Assembly (NCBI RefSeq): GCF_016907815.1
Contig: NZ_JAFBCQ010000001.1
Span: forward strand, 3,162,001 to 3,226,000
Direction: 5' to 3'
Source: Microbacterium aurum
Lineage (GTDB): Bacteria; Actinomycetota; Actinomycetes; Actinomycetales; Microbacteriaceae
DNA length: 64,000 nucleotides
Of this stretch, positions 47,731-56,913 are shown piece by piece. Made by a program: the position numbers and the translations under genes. The notes under the pieces are model-generated. The model was not told the DNA's origin. It did not search any database and was given only the letters and a program-made list of their open reading frames with translations. How positions within the stretch are numbered: the stretch's first letter is position 1; every line of letters begins with the position of its first letter.

Positions 47731-49155
47731 ATGTCAACCACATCCGCGGCCACCCGCCGTCCCGCCGAGCAGGAGCCCACCGGCGCCCTCGACCGCTTCT
47801 TCGAGATCACCCGCCGCGGCTCCACCGTCGGAGCGGAGGTGCGCGGGGGCGTCGTGACGTTCATCACGATGGCCTACATCGTGATCCTGAATCCGTTGAT
47901 CCTCTCGACCCCCGATGTGGAGGGGACGGTCCTCGCCGGCAGCGCGGTCGCCGCCGCCACCGCCCTCACGGCGGGTGTCATGACGGTGCTGTTCGGCCTC
48001 ATCACCCGCCTGCCGTTCGCGTTCGCCGCCGGCCTCGGCATCAACGCGTTCCTGGCGTTCTCGGTCGTCGGCTCCGTCTCGTGGCCCGAGGCGATGGCGC
48101 TCGTCGTGATCAACGGTGTCATCATCGTGATCCTCGCCGCGACGGGACTGCGCAAGATGATCTTCGACGCCGTGCCGGTTCAGCTGAAGCTCGCGATCAC
48201 CGTCGGCATCGGCCTGTTCATCGCGTTCATCGGCTTCGTCGACTCGGGCTTCGTCACGGCGACCGAAGGCGGATCCCCGCCCGTCGGCCTCGGCATCGGC
48301 GGATCGGTCGCGACCGTGCCGACGCTCCTGTTCGTCATCACCCTGCTGCTGGGCGGCGTGCTCATCGCACTGCGCGTGCGCGGCGCGATCCTGATCGCCC
48401 TCGTCGCCGGCACCGTGCTCGCGGCGATCGTGAACGCGATCTGGCCGTTCGGACTCGACTTCGGCTTCTCGGGCGGGATCGTCTCCCTGCCCGACCTCAG
48501 CCTCGTCGGCAAGGTCGACTTCGCCTTTGACCTCGAGCGCGTGAGCGTCGTGGCGCTCATCATGTTCGTGTTCACACTGCTGTTCTCGAACTTCTTCGAC
48601 GCGATGGGCACGATGACGGGCCTCGCGAAGGAAGCCGGTCTCGCCGACGAGAAGGGCGACTTCCCGCGCATCAAGTCGGCGCTGGTGGTCGAGGGCGTCG
48701 GCGCGATCGTCGGTGGCGGCACCTCGTCGTCGTCGGCCACGGTCTTCGTCGAGTCGGGCGCTGGCATCGCTGAAGGCGCCCGCACGGGTCTCGCCTCGGT
48801 CGTCACGGGCGGGCTGTTCCTGCTCGCGATGTTCTTCACGCCGCTGACGTCGCTCGTTCCCGCCCAGGTCGCCGCGGCGGCCCTCGTGCTCGTCGGCGCG
48901 ATGATGCTGGCGCAGATCAAGAACATCGACTTCAGCGACTTCCGGGTTCTGCTGCCGGTATTCCTCACGGCGACGGTCATGCCGATGACGTACTCGATCG
49001 CCAACGGCATCGGCGCGGGCTTCGTCAGCTGGATCGTGCTGCACGCGTTCTCGGGCAAGGCCAAGACGATCCATCCGCTGCTGTGGGTGGTCGGCGTCGG
49101 GTTCGTCCTGTTCTTCGCGCGCGGCCCCATCGAGGCGCTCTTCGGGGTCGCCTGA
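47731..49155 (+). CDS. NCS2 family purine permease, AzgA type
   Basis: The 474-residue transporter has about 12-14 helices. The AzgA-type strings are present: EVRGGVVTFITMAYIVILNP, AAGLGINAFLAFSVV, NFFDAMGTMTGLAKEAGL and SSSSATVFVESGAGIAEGAR. It should import adenine, guanine or hypoxanthine, which fits its position divergent from the purine genes. AGGAGGATC precedes the ATG. I looked for a purine riboswitch in the 78-bp spacer and saw none. Confidence 0.9.
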   Translation: MSTTSAATRRPAEQEPTGALDRFFEITRRGSTVGAEVRGGVVTFITMAYIVILNPLILSTPDVEGTVLAGSAVAAATALTAGVMTVLFGLITRLPFAFAAGLGINAFLAFSVVGSVSWPEAMALVVINGVIIVILAATGLRKMIFDAVPVQLKLAITVGIGLFIAFIGFVDSGFVTATEGGSPPVGLGIGGSVATVPTLLFVITLLLGGVLIALRVRGAILIALVAGTVLAAIVNAIWPFGLDFGFSGGIVSLPDLSLVGKVDFAFDLERVSVVALIMFVFTLLFSNFFDAMGTMTGLAKEAGLADEKGDFPRIKSALVVEGVGAIVGGGTSSSSATVFVESGAGIAEGARTGLASVVTGGLFLLAMFFTPLTSLVPAQVAAAALVLVGAMMLAQIKNIDFSDFRVLLPVFLTATVMPMTYSIANGIGAGFVSWIVLHAFSGKAKTIHPLLWVVGVGFVLFFARGPIEALFGVA

Positions 49156-49180
49156 CCTCGCCGCAGCCCCCGGCATCCAT

Positions 49181-49265
49181 CGCCGAGTGCGCTGGTTCGC
49201 GCCGAGCGCGCCCGTTGCGCGCCTGTTGCAACCGGCCCGCTCGGCGCGAACGGGCCCGCTCGGCG
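49181..49265. repeat. 85-bp palindrome after the purine permease gene
   Basis: Outer arms CGCCGAG and CTCGGCG; inner arms GTTCGCGCCGAGCG and CGCTCGGCGCGAAC. A single copy in the window, between convergent genes and ahead of the terminator. Confidence 0.8.
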
Positions 49266-49284
49266 ACGTAAGGGGGCGGGGCAC

Positions 49285-49326
49285 GAAGAAGGGGTCCGGA
49301 TGCCGCGGCATCCGGACCCCTTCTTC
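49285..49326. terminator. bidirectional terminator, perfect 42-bp palindrome
   Basis: GAAGAAGGGGTCCGGATGCC plus G pairs with its exact complement, flush at the centre. It separates the convergent permease and sucD. The GAAGAA arm gives a short T-rich 3' flank in both directions. Contains the GGATGCC/GGCATCC pair. Confidence 0.9.
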
Positions 49327-49334
49327 GTAGCGGG

Positions 49335-50237
49335 TTACAGCGTCTCGATGATCTCGCGCATCAGGGCGGCGGTCTCGGACGGGGTCTTCCCGACCTTGAC
49401 GCCAGCGGCCTCGAGGGCCTCCTTCTTCGCCTGCGCGGTGCCCGCCGAGCCCGAGACGATCGCGCCGGCGTGGCCCATCGTCTTGCCTTCGGGAGCGGTG
49501 AACCCGGCGACGTAGCCGACGACCGGCTTGGTCACGTGCGCCTTGATGTACTCGGCCGCGCGCTCCTCGGCGTCGCCGCCGATCTCGCCGATCATGACGA
49601 TCGCCTTCGTCTCGGGGTCGGCCTCGAACGCCTCGAGGGCGTCGATGTGCGTCGTGCCGATGATCGGGTCGCCGCCGATGCCGATCGCGGTCGAGAAGCC
49701 CAGGTCGCGCAGCTCGAACATCATCTGGTAGGTCAGCGTGCCCGACTTCGAGACGAGGCCGATCGGCCCCTTGCCCGTGATGTTCGCGGGCGTGATGCCG
49801 ACGAGCGCCTCACCGGGGGTGATGATGCCGGGGCAGTTCGGTCCGATGATGCGGGTCTTGTTGCCCTTGCTCTTCGCGTACGCCCACGCCTCGGCGGTGT
49901 CGCCGACGGGCACGCCCTCGGTGATGACGACGAGGAGGGGGATCTCGGTGTCGATGGCCTCGACCATCGCGTCCTTCGTGAACGCCGGCGGCACGAACGC
50001 GATCGACACGTCGGCGCCGGTCGCCTCGATGGCCTCGGCGACGGAGCCGAAGACCGGGAGCTCGACCGCGTTGCCCGCGGCATCCGTGTGTGAGACCGTC
50101 GTGCCGGCCTTGCGCGCGTTGACGCCGCCGACGACGTTGGTGCCCGCCTTCAGCATGAGCGCGGTGTGCTTGGTGCCCTCGCCGCCGGTGATGCCCTGGA
50201 CGATGACCTTGGAGTCCTTGTTGAGGTAGATCGACAT
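49335..50237 (-). CDS. sucD: succinate--CoA ligase, ADP-forming, alpha subunit
   Basis: The 300-residue subunit binds CoA and carries the phosphohistidine. [19 protein letters not shown] is the CoA-binding start, [15 protein letters not shown] the middle, and [16 protein letters not shown] holds the active-site His. It follows sucC by 41 bp and makes the TCA-cycle enzyme with it. Confidence 0.96.
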   Translation of the reverse strand: MSIYLNKDSKVIVQGITGGEGTKHTALMLKAGTNVVGGVNARKAGTTVSHTDAAGNAVELPVFGSVAEAIEATGADVSIAFVPPAFTKDAMVEAIDTEIPLLVVITEGVPVGDTAEAWAYAKSKGNKTRIIGPNCPGIITPGEALVGITPANITGKGPIGLVSKSGTLTYQMMFELRDLGFSTAIGIGGDPIIGTTHIDALEAFEADPETKAIVMIGEIGGDAEERAAEYIKAHVTKPVVGYVAGFTAPEGKTMGHAGAIVSGSAGTAQAKKEALEAAGVKVGKTPSETAALMREIIETL

Positions 50238-50278
50238 TTCTGTTCTCAGTCCTTGTGTCTCAGCTGTCTCAGCGCGGT

Positions 50279-51445
50279 TCAGGCGTTCGCCAGCTCGGCG
50301 GCCTTGTCGGCGCCCTCGTCCATGCCGGCGGCGAGGGTCACGAGCGGGTTGTTCGCGGCGGCGAGGATCGCGCGGCCCTCTTCGACCTGGTTGCCGTCGA
50401 GGCGGACGACGAGGGGCTTCGTCGCCGTGTCGCCGAGGATCTCGAGCGCCTTGACGATGCCCTCCGCGACCGCGACGCACGACGTGATGCCGCCGAACAC
50501 GTTGACGAAGACGCTCTTGACCTGCTCGTCGCCGAGGATGACATCCAGACCCGCAGCCATGACCGTCGCCGAGGCGCCGCCGCCGATGTCGAGGAAGTTG
50601 GCGGGCTTCACGCCGCCGTGGTTCTCACCGGCGTACGCGACGACGTCGAGGGTCGACATGACCAGGCCCGCGCCGTTGCCGATGATGCCCACCTGGCCGT
50701 CGAGCTTGACATAGTTGAGGCCGGATGCCTTCGCCTTCGCCTCGAGCGGGTCAGCGGCATCCTTGTCCTCGAGCTCTTCGTGCTCGGGGTGACGCACCTC
50801 GGACGCGTTGTCATCCAGCGACACCTTGCCGTCCAGGGCGATGATGTTGCCGGAGGCGTCGAGGATCAGCGGGTTGACCTCGACGAGGGTCGCGTCCTCG
50901 CCGGTGTAGACGTTGTAGAGCTTGACGAAGACGTCGGCGACCTTGGGGGCCAGCTCGTCGTCGAAGCCGCCGGCCTTGGCGATCTCGAGCGCCTTCGCGG
51001 CGTCGATGCCGGTCAGCGGGTCGACCTCGACCTTGGCGAGCGCGTCGGGGCGCTCCACCGCGAGCTCCTCGATCTCCATGCCGCCCTCGACGCTCGCGAG
51101 CGACAGGTAGGAGCGGTTGGAGCGGTCCAGCAGGACCGAGAAGTAGAACTCCTTCTCGATCTGCGCGCCCGCCGCGACCATGACGCGCTTGACGATGTGG
51201 CCCTTGATGTCCAGGCCCAGGATGGCCTTCGCGGCCTCGTAGGCGTCCTCCGGGGTCTTCGCGACCTTGACGCCGCCGGCCTTGCCGCGACCGCCGGTCT
51301 TGACCTGAGCCTTGACGACGACGACACCGCCGAGCTTCTCCGCGGCCGCCTTCGCCTCCTCAGGAGTGTCGGCGATGATGCCGGCGAGCACCGGCACCTC
51401 GTACTTTTCGAACAGGTCACGTGCCTGGTACTCGTAAAGATCCAC
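50279..51445 (-). CDS. sucC: succinate--CoA ligase, ADP-forming, beta subunit
   Basis: The 388-residue ATP-grasp subunit starts [20 protein letters not shown] with a GTG codon behind GGAGG; longer starts are not needed. [17 protein letters not shown] is the nucleotide loop and NIFGGIT-like [17 protein letters not shown] the grasp end. A palindrome 55 bp upstream (51500) matches the one upstream of icd, so both TCA genes may obey one regulator. Confidence 0.96.
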   Translation of the reverse strand: MDLYEYQARDLFEKYEVPVLAGIIADTPEEAKAAAEKLGGVVVVKAQVKTGGRGKAGGVKVAKTPEDAYEAAKAILGLDIKGHIVKRVMVAAGAQIEKEFYFSVLLDRSNRSYLSLASVEGGMEIEELAVERPDALAKVEVDPLTGIDAAKALEIAKAGGFDDELAPKVADVFVKLYNVYTGEDATLVEVNPLILDASGNIIALDGKVSLDDNASEVRHPEHEELEDKDAADPLEAKAKASGLNYVKLDGQVGIIGNGAGLVMSTLDVVAYAGENHGGVKPANFLDIGGGASATVMAAGLDVILGDEQVKSVFVNVFGGITSCVAVAEGIVKALEILGDTATKPLVVRLDGNQVEEGRAILAAANNPLVTLAAGMDEGADKAAELANA

Positions 51446-51499
51446 GCGCAATCCTCCGCTGGGCGTCTGTGGGTTTTCGGGGTGTCCCGCTGCCGAAGA

Positions 51500-51517
51500 A
51501 ATCTCGATGTCGAGAGA
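51500..51517. promoter_or_regulatory. palindromic operator upstream of sucC
   Basis: AATCTCGATGTCGAGAGA shares 14 of 18 bases with the icd element at 23239; the core TCTCGAYGTCRAGA is common to both. Spacing to the start codon is similar (55 and 61 bp). Confidence 0.55.
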
Positions 51518-51566
51518 TCGACCGATCCCCCAGCCTAATACGTGCACCTGGGTGACTCGACCGGGC

Positions 51567-52773
51567 TCACTCCGTCTGCAGGGGCGCTTCCGCGTCGCGC
51601 GACACGGGTTCTCCCGCGGTCCGCGGCAGGCGCGCGAGGTCGGTGAGGGCCGGCCCCTCGATGCGCCGGCCGTCGGGCGCGAATCGCGACGCGTGCAGGG
51701 GACAGTCCCACGTGCACTCGGCGTCGTTCCACTCCAGCACGCCGCCCAGGTGCGTGCACACCGCCCGCACGGCGCGCGTGCGTCCGCCGACGGTCGAGAC
51801 CCCCACCGGGACGACGCCGCGGTGGGCGATGACGCCCTCGCCCTCGGTCGGCCGCGGCACGGGAACCGGGCGACGCGCGGCGCCGATCCAGCCGGATGCC
51901 GCGACCCGCGCCACCGCGACGTTCTCCGCGCCGCCGCGCGCGAGGTCCGCCGGCACTGTCAGGCGGGTGCCGAAAGCGCGCATCCACGCCGACCGCTCCC
52001 GCCACGGCACGCCGGTGATCTCCGCGGCGATCCGCAGTGCGGCGGCGGGGGCGAGCGCGAGGCCCCACTTGCCGTAGCCGGTGGCGAACCACACCCGGCC
52101 GCGGGTGCGGGGCATGACACCGATGAACGGGATGAGGTCGTGCGACTGGTAGTCCTGCGCCGACCACCAGGTGACCGGCTCGGCGCCGGCGAAGTGCGCG
52201 CGCGTCCAGGCGACGAGGTCGTCGACCGCGGCCCGTTCGGAGCCCTGCCGCCCCGATGGCGACCTGATCGTCGAGCGCCACGGCGTCGGCGACCGGGAAC
52301 GGGAGGTCGCGCTCCGGCATGACACGGTGCACCGGGAGCCCGGCCTCGGCGGCCGCGGCGGCCTCCGCCGCGACGTCGGCGGCGCCGGCCGCGGTCTGCG
52401 CGTACGAGTACGCGGTGCGTCGCGAGAACGGGACGCCCTCGGCATCCGCGAACGCCGTCAGCCACGCGGCCCCCTCGCTGTTCGCCTCGACGTAGGCCCG
52501 GACGAGGGATGCCGGGTGGTGCGCGCGCAGCGTGGACATCACCGTCCCCTGCAGCAGCGACACCTTGCCCGTGTTGGCGCCGCTCGTGAGAGAACCGGGG
52601 GTCCCGGCATCCACCACCGTGACGTCGCGACCGGCGCGGCGCAGCAGCAGTGCCGTCACGAGCCCCGTGAGGCCCGCGCCGACCACCAGCACATCGGCGT
52701 CTCGCGGGCGGCCGGGGGTGGTGGGGAGGGGGTGCGCGCCGCGGCGCCACAGCGAGGTCGGCTCCGATTCCAT
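51567..52773 (-). pseudogene. FAD-dependent oxidoreductase with Rieske domain, internally deleted
   Basis: The N-terminal part (52773 to about 52245) has the dinucleotide fold ADVLVVGAGLTGLVTALLLRR and PGSLTSGANTGKVSLLQGT. The C-terminal part, in another frame (about 52240-51567), has SAQDYQSHDLIPFIGVMPR, ATGYGKWGL and a Rieske [2Fe-2S] domain ([19 protein letters not shown]). In this family about 130 residues of the FAD domain belong between them; they are missing and the frames do not match. Both ends are well preserved, so the loss is recent or artefactual. The TetR gene is divergent from it. Confidence 0.8.
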
Positions 52774-52843
52774 GCCCTCCACGCAACCGGCACGACGGCC
52801 CGGCGGCAACCGCCTTGACAGGCCGCGCGTTAGGCTCACCGTC

Positions 52844-53521
52844 ATGAGTGACCCCGCGCCCACCTCCGCCCGCGACGCCGTCGTGGCCGCCGCGCTCGAC
52901 CTGTTCGCGACGCACGGGTTCGAAGCGACGTCGGTCGAGCAGATCGCACAGGCCGCCGGGGTGTCGCGCTCGACGTTCTTCCGGCAGTTCGGCGGCAAGG
53001 ACGACGTCGTCTTCAGCGACCACGACGTGCTGCTCGCCCAGCTGCGCGAGTTCCTCGCGGTGGCGGGGCGGGAACCGCACGAGAACCCGTGGGCGGCGGC
53101 GTGCGCGGCATCCGTCGAGGTGTTCCGTCACTTCGCGGCCGAGCCCGAGCTCGCCCGCCGTCGTTATGCGGTCGTGCGGCAGGTGCCGGCGCTGCGCGAG
53201 CGCGAGATCGTGACGGTGTTCCAGTACGAGCGCCTGTTCGACGAGTACCTGCGCTCCGCGCTGCCGGGCCTCGACCCCGTGGACGCGGTCGCGTTCTCGG
53301 CGGCGGTCACCGCGGTGCACAACCATGTGCTGCGGCGGCTGCTGCGCGGCACCGAGGACATCCCCGAGTCGGTGCTCACCGACGCCTACGACCGGCTGAT
53401 GCACCGCTTCGGTGTGCACCCCGGCGGGGACGAGGCCCAGGAGGACGATCTGATCGTCGCGGTCTTCCCGCGGCGCATGCCCGGCGCCGAGGTCGCCCGC
53501 CGGCTGCGCGAGTCCCTATAG
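52844..53521 (+). CDS. TetR family transcriptional regulator
   Basis: The 225-residue protein has an N-terminal helix-turn-helix (about 15-60: ALDLFATHGFEATSVEQIAQ and AAGVSRSTFFRQFGGKDDVV) and a helical ligand domain. It is divergent from the broken FAD/Rieske gene, which may have been its target. TAGGCT (52831-52836) ends seven bases before the ATG and there is no ribosome site, so the mRNA is probably leaderless. Confidence 0.9.
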   Translation: MSDPAPTSARDAVVAAALDLFATHGFEATSVEQIAQAAGVSRSTFFRQFGGKDDVVFSDHDVLLAQLREFLAVAGREPHENPWAAACAASVEVFRHFAAEPELARRRYAVVRQVPALREREIVTVFQYERLFDEYLRSALPGLDPVDAVAFSAAVTAVHNHVLRRLLRGTEDIPESVLTDAYDRLMHRFGVHPGGDEAQEDDLIVAVFPRRMPGAEVARRLRESL

Positions 53522-53557
53522 CCCGCGCCCTGGTGGTGCCCGCGCGGCGCCGTAGCC

Positions 53558-53635
53558 CGAACCCTTACCCCTGGGACGAACCCTCACCCCCGAGCGCGCC
53601 CGGGGATGAGGGTTCGGCGGGGAGGTAAGGGTTCG
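53558..53635. repeat. 78-bp nested palindrome between tetR and acyl-CoA dehydrogenase
   Basis: Outer arms CGAACCCTTACC and GGTAAGGGTTCG; inner arms CGAACCCTCA and TGAGGGTTCG; then CCCCG/CGGGG at the tip. The repeated CGAACCCT half-site within each arm is notable. Between convergent genes. Confidence 0.85.
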
Positions 53636-53685
53636 ACGAATGCGCGCCGCCCGGCGCTCAGGTGCCCGGGCCCCGTGGCCGCCGG

Positions 53686-55464
53686 TCAGGCCGTCTCGCC
53701 CGAGGCGACCGTCTCGGCAAGCGCGTGCACCCGCGGCAGGTGGTGGGCGCCGTAGAAGTCCGCGAGGGTGAGCCGGCCGGCATCCTCCGCCGCGGCGTCG
53801 TCGTGCGCGGCGACAGCGACGACGGCCAGCCCGTGCATCCACCCGCCGGCGAGCACGCCGAGCAACATGAGGTACGGCACGCTCACAGCGTGCGCGTCGC
53901 GGGGCGACTCGGCGAAGCCGATGAGGTCGGCGGTGGCACGGCGGGCGGATGCCGCGGCGCGCTCGAGCCGGTCCGCGGCACGCCCGGCGACCGCGCCCGT
54001 CGCCCCGGCGGTCGCCCCCTCGTCCCCGGCAGCCGCCCCCGCGTCCGCCGCGCCGGCGACGGCCCGCAGATCCGCCACCGTCTGCTCCACCTGCGCGAAC
54101 AACTCCGCCGCGGTGGCGCCCTGGTTGCGGATCACCTTCCGCCCGATGAGGTCGTTGGACTGGATCGCCGTTGTGCCCTCGTAGATCGGCATGATGCGCG
54201 CGTCGCGGTAGTGCTGCGCGACGCCCGTCTCCTCGATGAACCCCATGCCGCCGTGCACCTGGATGGCGTCGCTCGTGAGTGCCACGGCATTCTCGGTCGC
54301 CCAGCCCTTGAGGATCGGGACGAAGAACTCCGCCAGCGGCAGCAGCGCGGGGTCGGACTCGGCGCGGTCGAACAGGTCGGCGACGTACACGCCGAGCGCG
54401 CGCATCGCGAAGACGTCGCTGCGCATCGACAGCAGCAGACGCCGGACGTCGGGGTGCTCGGCGATGGGGGCGACGCCGTCGCGTCCCAGCACCCGACCCT
54501 GTATGCGATCGGCGGCATATGCCTGCGCCTGCTGCAGCGCACGGTCGGCGATGCCCGTCGCCTGGAAGCCCATGCCGATACGCGCGGAGTTCATCATGAC
54601 GAACATGCCCGCCAGTCCCCCGCCGAGCTCGCCGACGAGGTAGCCGGTCGCGTCCTCGTACGACAGCACGCAGGTGGGCGAGCCGTGGATGCCGAGCTTG
54701 TGCTCGAGCGCGACCGTCGTCACGGCGTTGCGCGCGCCGAGCGTGCCGTCAGGATTGACGAGCACACGGGGCGCGACGAACAGCGAGAGCCCCTTCGCCC
54801 CGTCCGGCGCGCCGGGGGTGCGCGCGAGAACGAGGTGCACGATGTTCTCGGCGACGTCGTGGTCGCCCCACGTGATGAAGATCTTCTGACCGCGGATCGC
54901 GTACGAACCGTCCTCCCGCGGCGTCGCCATCGTGCGGATCGCCCCGAGGTCCGTCCCCGCATCGGGCTCGGTGAGGTTCATCGTGCCGGTCCACTCGCCG
55001 CTGACGAGCTTCGACAGGTAGGTCTCGCGCAGGGCGTCGGATGCCGCGGCATCCAGCGCGTGGATCTGCCCGGCCGTCAGCAGCCAGCACAGCGCGAACG
55101 CCGCGTTGGACGCGTTCCAGATCTCCCCGAGGCCTGCGCGCACCGAGCCGGGCAGGCCGTCGCCTCCCGCGGAGACGGGAGCCTCGGCGGTGACCCAGCC
55201 CGCCTCGACGAACGCACGATACGCCTCGGCGAAGCCTGCGGGCAGGCGCACGTCGCCGTCGACCAGCCGCGCACCTTCGCGGTCGCCCGCTTCCTGCAGC
55301 GGTGCGAGGACGGAGGCCGCGAACTCGCCGGCCCCGGCGATGATGTCGGTCGCGTCCTCGGCGGTGAGCTCGCCGCCGGTCGCGCGGGCGACGACGTCGA
55401 GGCCGAACGCCTCACCGTACAGGAAGGCGTAGTCGGCGACGGGGGGCTGGTACTCGGTGGCCAT
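53686..55464 (-). CDS. acyl-CoA dehydrogenase with C-terminal extension
   Basis: The 592-residue flavoprotein is of the long acyl-CoA dehydrogenase type. Features: MNLTEPDAGTDLGAIRTMA (FAD/substrate), KIFITWGDHDVAENIVHLVLAR, QVHGGMGFIEETGVAQHYRD, and the catalytic base Glu in PIYEGTTAIQSNDL. A C-terminal AcdhC-like domain is interrupted by an Ala/Gly-rich low-complexity stretch near residue 490. Substrate chain length is unknown. The gene stands alone behind a TCCTCC-type ribosome site. Confidence 0.92.
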   Translation of the reverse strand: MATEYQPPVADYAFLYGEAFGLDVVARATGGELTAEDATDIIAGAGEFAASVLAPLQEAGDREGARLVDGDVRLPAGFAEAYRAFVEAGWVTAEAPVSAGGDGLPGSVRAGLGEIWNASNAAFALCWLLTAGQIHALDAAASDALRETYLSKLVSGEWTGTMNLTEPDAGTDLGAIRTMATPREDGSYAIRGQKIFITWGDHDVAENIVHLVLARTPGAPDGAKGLSLFVAPRVLVNPDGTLGARNAVTTVALEHKLGIHGSPTCVLSYEDATGYLVGELGGGLAGMFVMMNSARIGMGFQATGIADRALQQAQAYAADRIQGRVLGRDGVAPIAEHPDVRRLLLSMRSDVFAMRALGVYVADLFDRAESDPALLPLAEFFVPILKGWATENAVALTSDAIQVHGGMGFIEETGVAQHYRDARIMPIYEGTTAIQSNDLIGRKVIRNQGATAAELFAQVEQTVADLRAVAGAADAGAAAGDEGATAGATGAVAGRAADRLERAAASARRATADLIGFAESPRDAHAVSVPYLMLLGVLAGGWMHGLAVVAVAAHDDAAAEDAGRLTLADFYGAHHLPRVHALAETVASGETA

Positions 55465-55525
55465 GGGTCCTCCTCGGTGAGACTCCGGCCCATTCTACCT
55501 GAGACTCAGTCCCACGGCGTGCGGC

Positions 55526-55584
55526 TTCGGGACGCGCAGGCGGCTCGGGAATCTGGCATCCGAGGACCATTTGCGCTCGTCGAA
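55526..55584. repeat. 59-bp palindrome, family 1, degenerate copy C
   Basis: The right arm (GACCATTTGCGCTCGTCGAA, 55565-55584) matches 17 of 20 bases of the family arm; the left arm (55526-55545) is worn. Total length is still 59. It lies 15 bp ahead of the ligase gene and may overlap its promoter. Confidence 0.65.
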
Positions 55585-55599
55585 CGCCAGACTGGCCCC

Positions 55600-56634
55600 A
55601 TGTACGAGATTCCGGCGCCGATGCTCGCGAAGTCCGTCCCTGCCATCCCCGACCCGGCGAAGACGCCCGGCGGCCTGTCGTTCGAGCCGAAGTGGGACGG
55701 GTTCCGCGCCCTCATCGCCTGGGACGGCACCGATGTCGAGATCGGCTCGCGCGGCGCGAAGCCGCTGACGCGCTACTTTCCCGAACTCGTCGCCGCGTGC
55801 CGCGCGCTGCTGCCAGAGCCCTGCCTGATCGACGGCGAGATCGTCGTGGCGGCCGGCGACCCGGCTCGGCTGCAGTGGGAGCTGCTCTCGCAGCGGATCC
55901 ACCCGGCCGCTTCGCGGGTGCGGATGCTGAGCGAGACGACACCGGCGATGTTCATCGCCTTCGACCTGCTCGCCCGCGGCGAGCGCGACCTGCAGCCCGA
56001 GCCGTTCCGGCTGCGGCGAGCGCAGCTCGAGGACCTGCTCGACGGCGTCCCCGCCCCGATCCACATCACCCGGACGACCGGCGAGCGCGCGCTCGCCGAG
56101 CGCTGGCTCGCGCTGTTCGAGGGAGCGGGTCTCGACGGCGTCGTCGCCAAGCCGCTCGATGCCCCGTATGCGCCGGGCAAGCGGACGATGTTCAAGATCA
56201 AGCACGCCCGCACCGCCGACGTCGTGCTGCTCGGCTACCGGGTGCACAAGAGCGGCAGCGGCGTCGGCTCGCTGCTGCTGGGCCTGTACGACGAGACCGG
56301 CGAGCTGCAGAGTGTCGGCGGCGCGTCGGCCTTCAGCGACGCCCGGCGCCTCGAGCTCGTTGACGAGCTGGCACCGCTCGTCGAGACGGATGCCGCGGGT
56401 CACGCCGTCACCGGACAGACCGACCGGTCGCGGTTCACGGCGTCGAAGGACACTTCGTTCGTGCGCCTGCGTCCGGAGCGCGTGCTGGAGGTGCGCTACG
56501 ACCAGATCGAGGGCCGCCGTTTCCGCCACACCGTCCAGTTCGACCGCTGGCGCCCCGACCGCGATCCCCGCTCGTGCACGTACGACCAGCTCGAGCAGGT
56601 CGCCGCGTACGACCTCGCCGACGTGCTGACCTGA
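55600..56634 (+). CDS. ligC: ATP-dependent DNA ligase, LigC type
   Basis: The 344-residue enzyme has an adenylation domain with the nucleophilic Lys31 in EPKWDGFRALI, motif III AMFIAFDLLA, motif IV GLDGVVAKPL and motif V MFKIKHARTADVV. An OB-fold follows (to 344) with KDTSFVRLRPERVLEVRYDQ. There is no polymerase or nuclease domain, hence LigC rather than LigD. It can join breaks and gaps together with the stand-alone LigD-like polymerase 4 kb away. No Ku gene is in the window. Confidence 0.92.
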   Translation: MYEIPAPMLAKSVPAIPDPAKTPGGLSFEPKWDGFRALIAWDGTDVEIGSRGAKPLTRYFPELVAACRALLPEPCLIDGEIVVAAGDPARLQWELLSQRIHPAASRVRMLSETTPAMFIAFDLLARGERDLQPEPFRLRRAQLEDLLDGVPAPIHITRTTGERALAERWLALFEGAGLDGVVAKPLDAPYAPGKRTMFKIKHARTADVVLLGYRVHKSGSGVGSLLLGLYDETGELQSVGGASAFSDARRLELVDELAPLVETDAAGHAVTGQTDRSRFTASKDTSFVRLRPERVLEVRYDQIEGRRFRHTVQFDRWRPDRDPRSCTYDQLEQVAAYDLADVLT

Positions 56635-56654
56635 CGCCGTCGGCCCCGGACGCA

Positions 56655-56688
56655 GCTTCGGCCCGCGCAGCACCGCGCGGGCCGAAGC
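56655..56688. terminator. terminator after ligC
   Basis: A 14-bp stem, GCTTCGGCCCGCGC with its near-complement, 20 bases after the stop. The rest of the 279-base spacer to the next gene shows GC-rich inverted repeats but no supported gene. Confidence 0.75.
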
Positions 56689-56913
56689 CGGTCTCCCGCA
56701 GGCGGGCCCGCACCGGCGCCGGAGTCCGGCGGCCTGCCGCGCGGGCCCGATTCTGCGGAGGTGGCGGTAACCCGCCTTCCTTGACCACGACGATAGCGGG
56801 CGCCGCCGGAGGCCCGATGGGCCGGCGACCGTGAATATTCCGCCGCCGTCACCCCACTGTTTTCCCTGCCGCGGCGGGTGCGCCCGGGGGCGTCGCGGTG
56901 CGAGGATCGGAGC

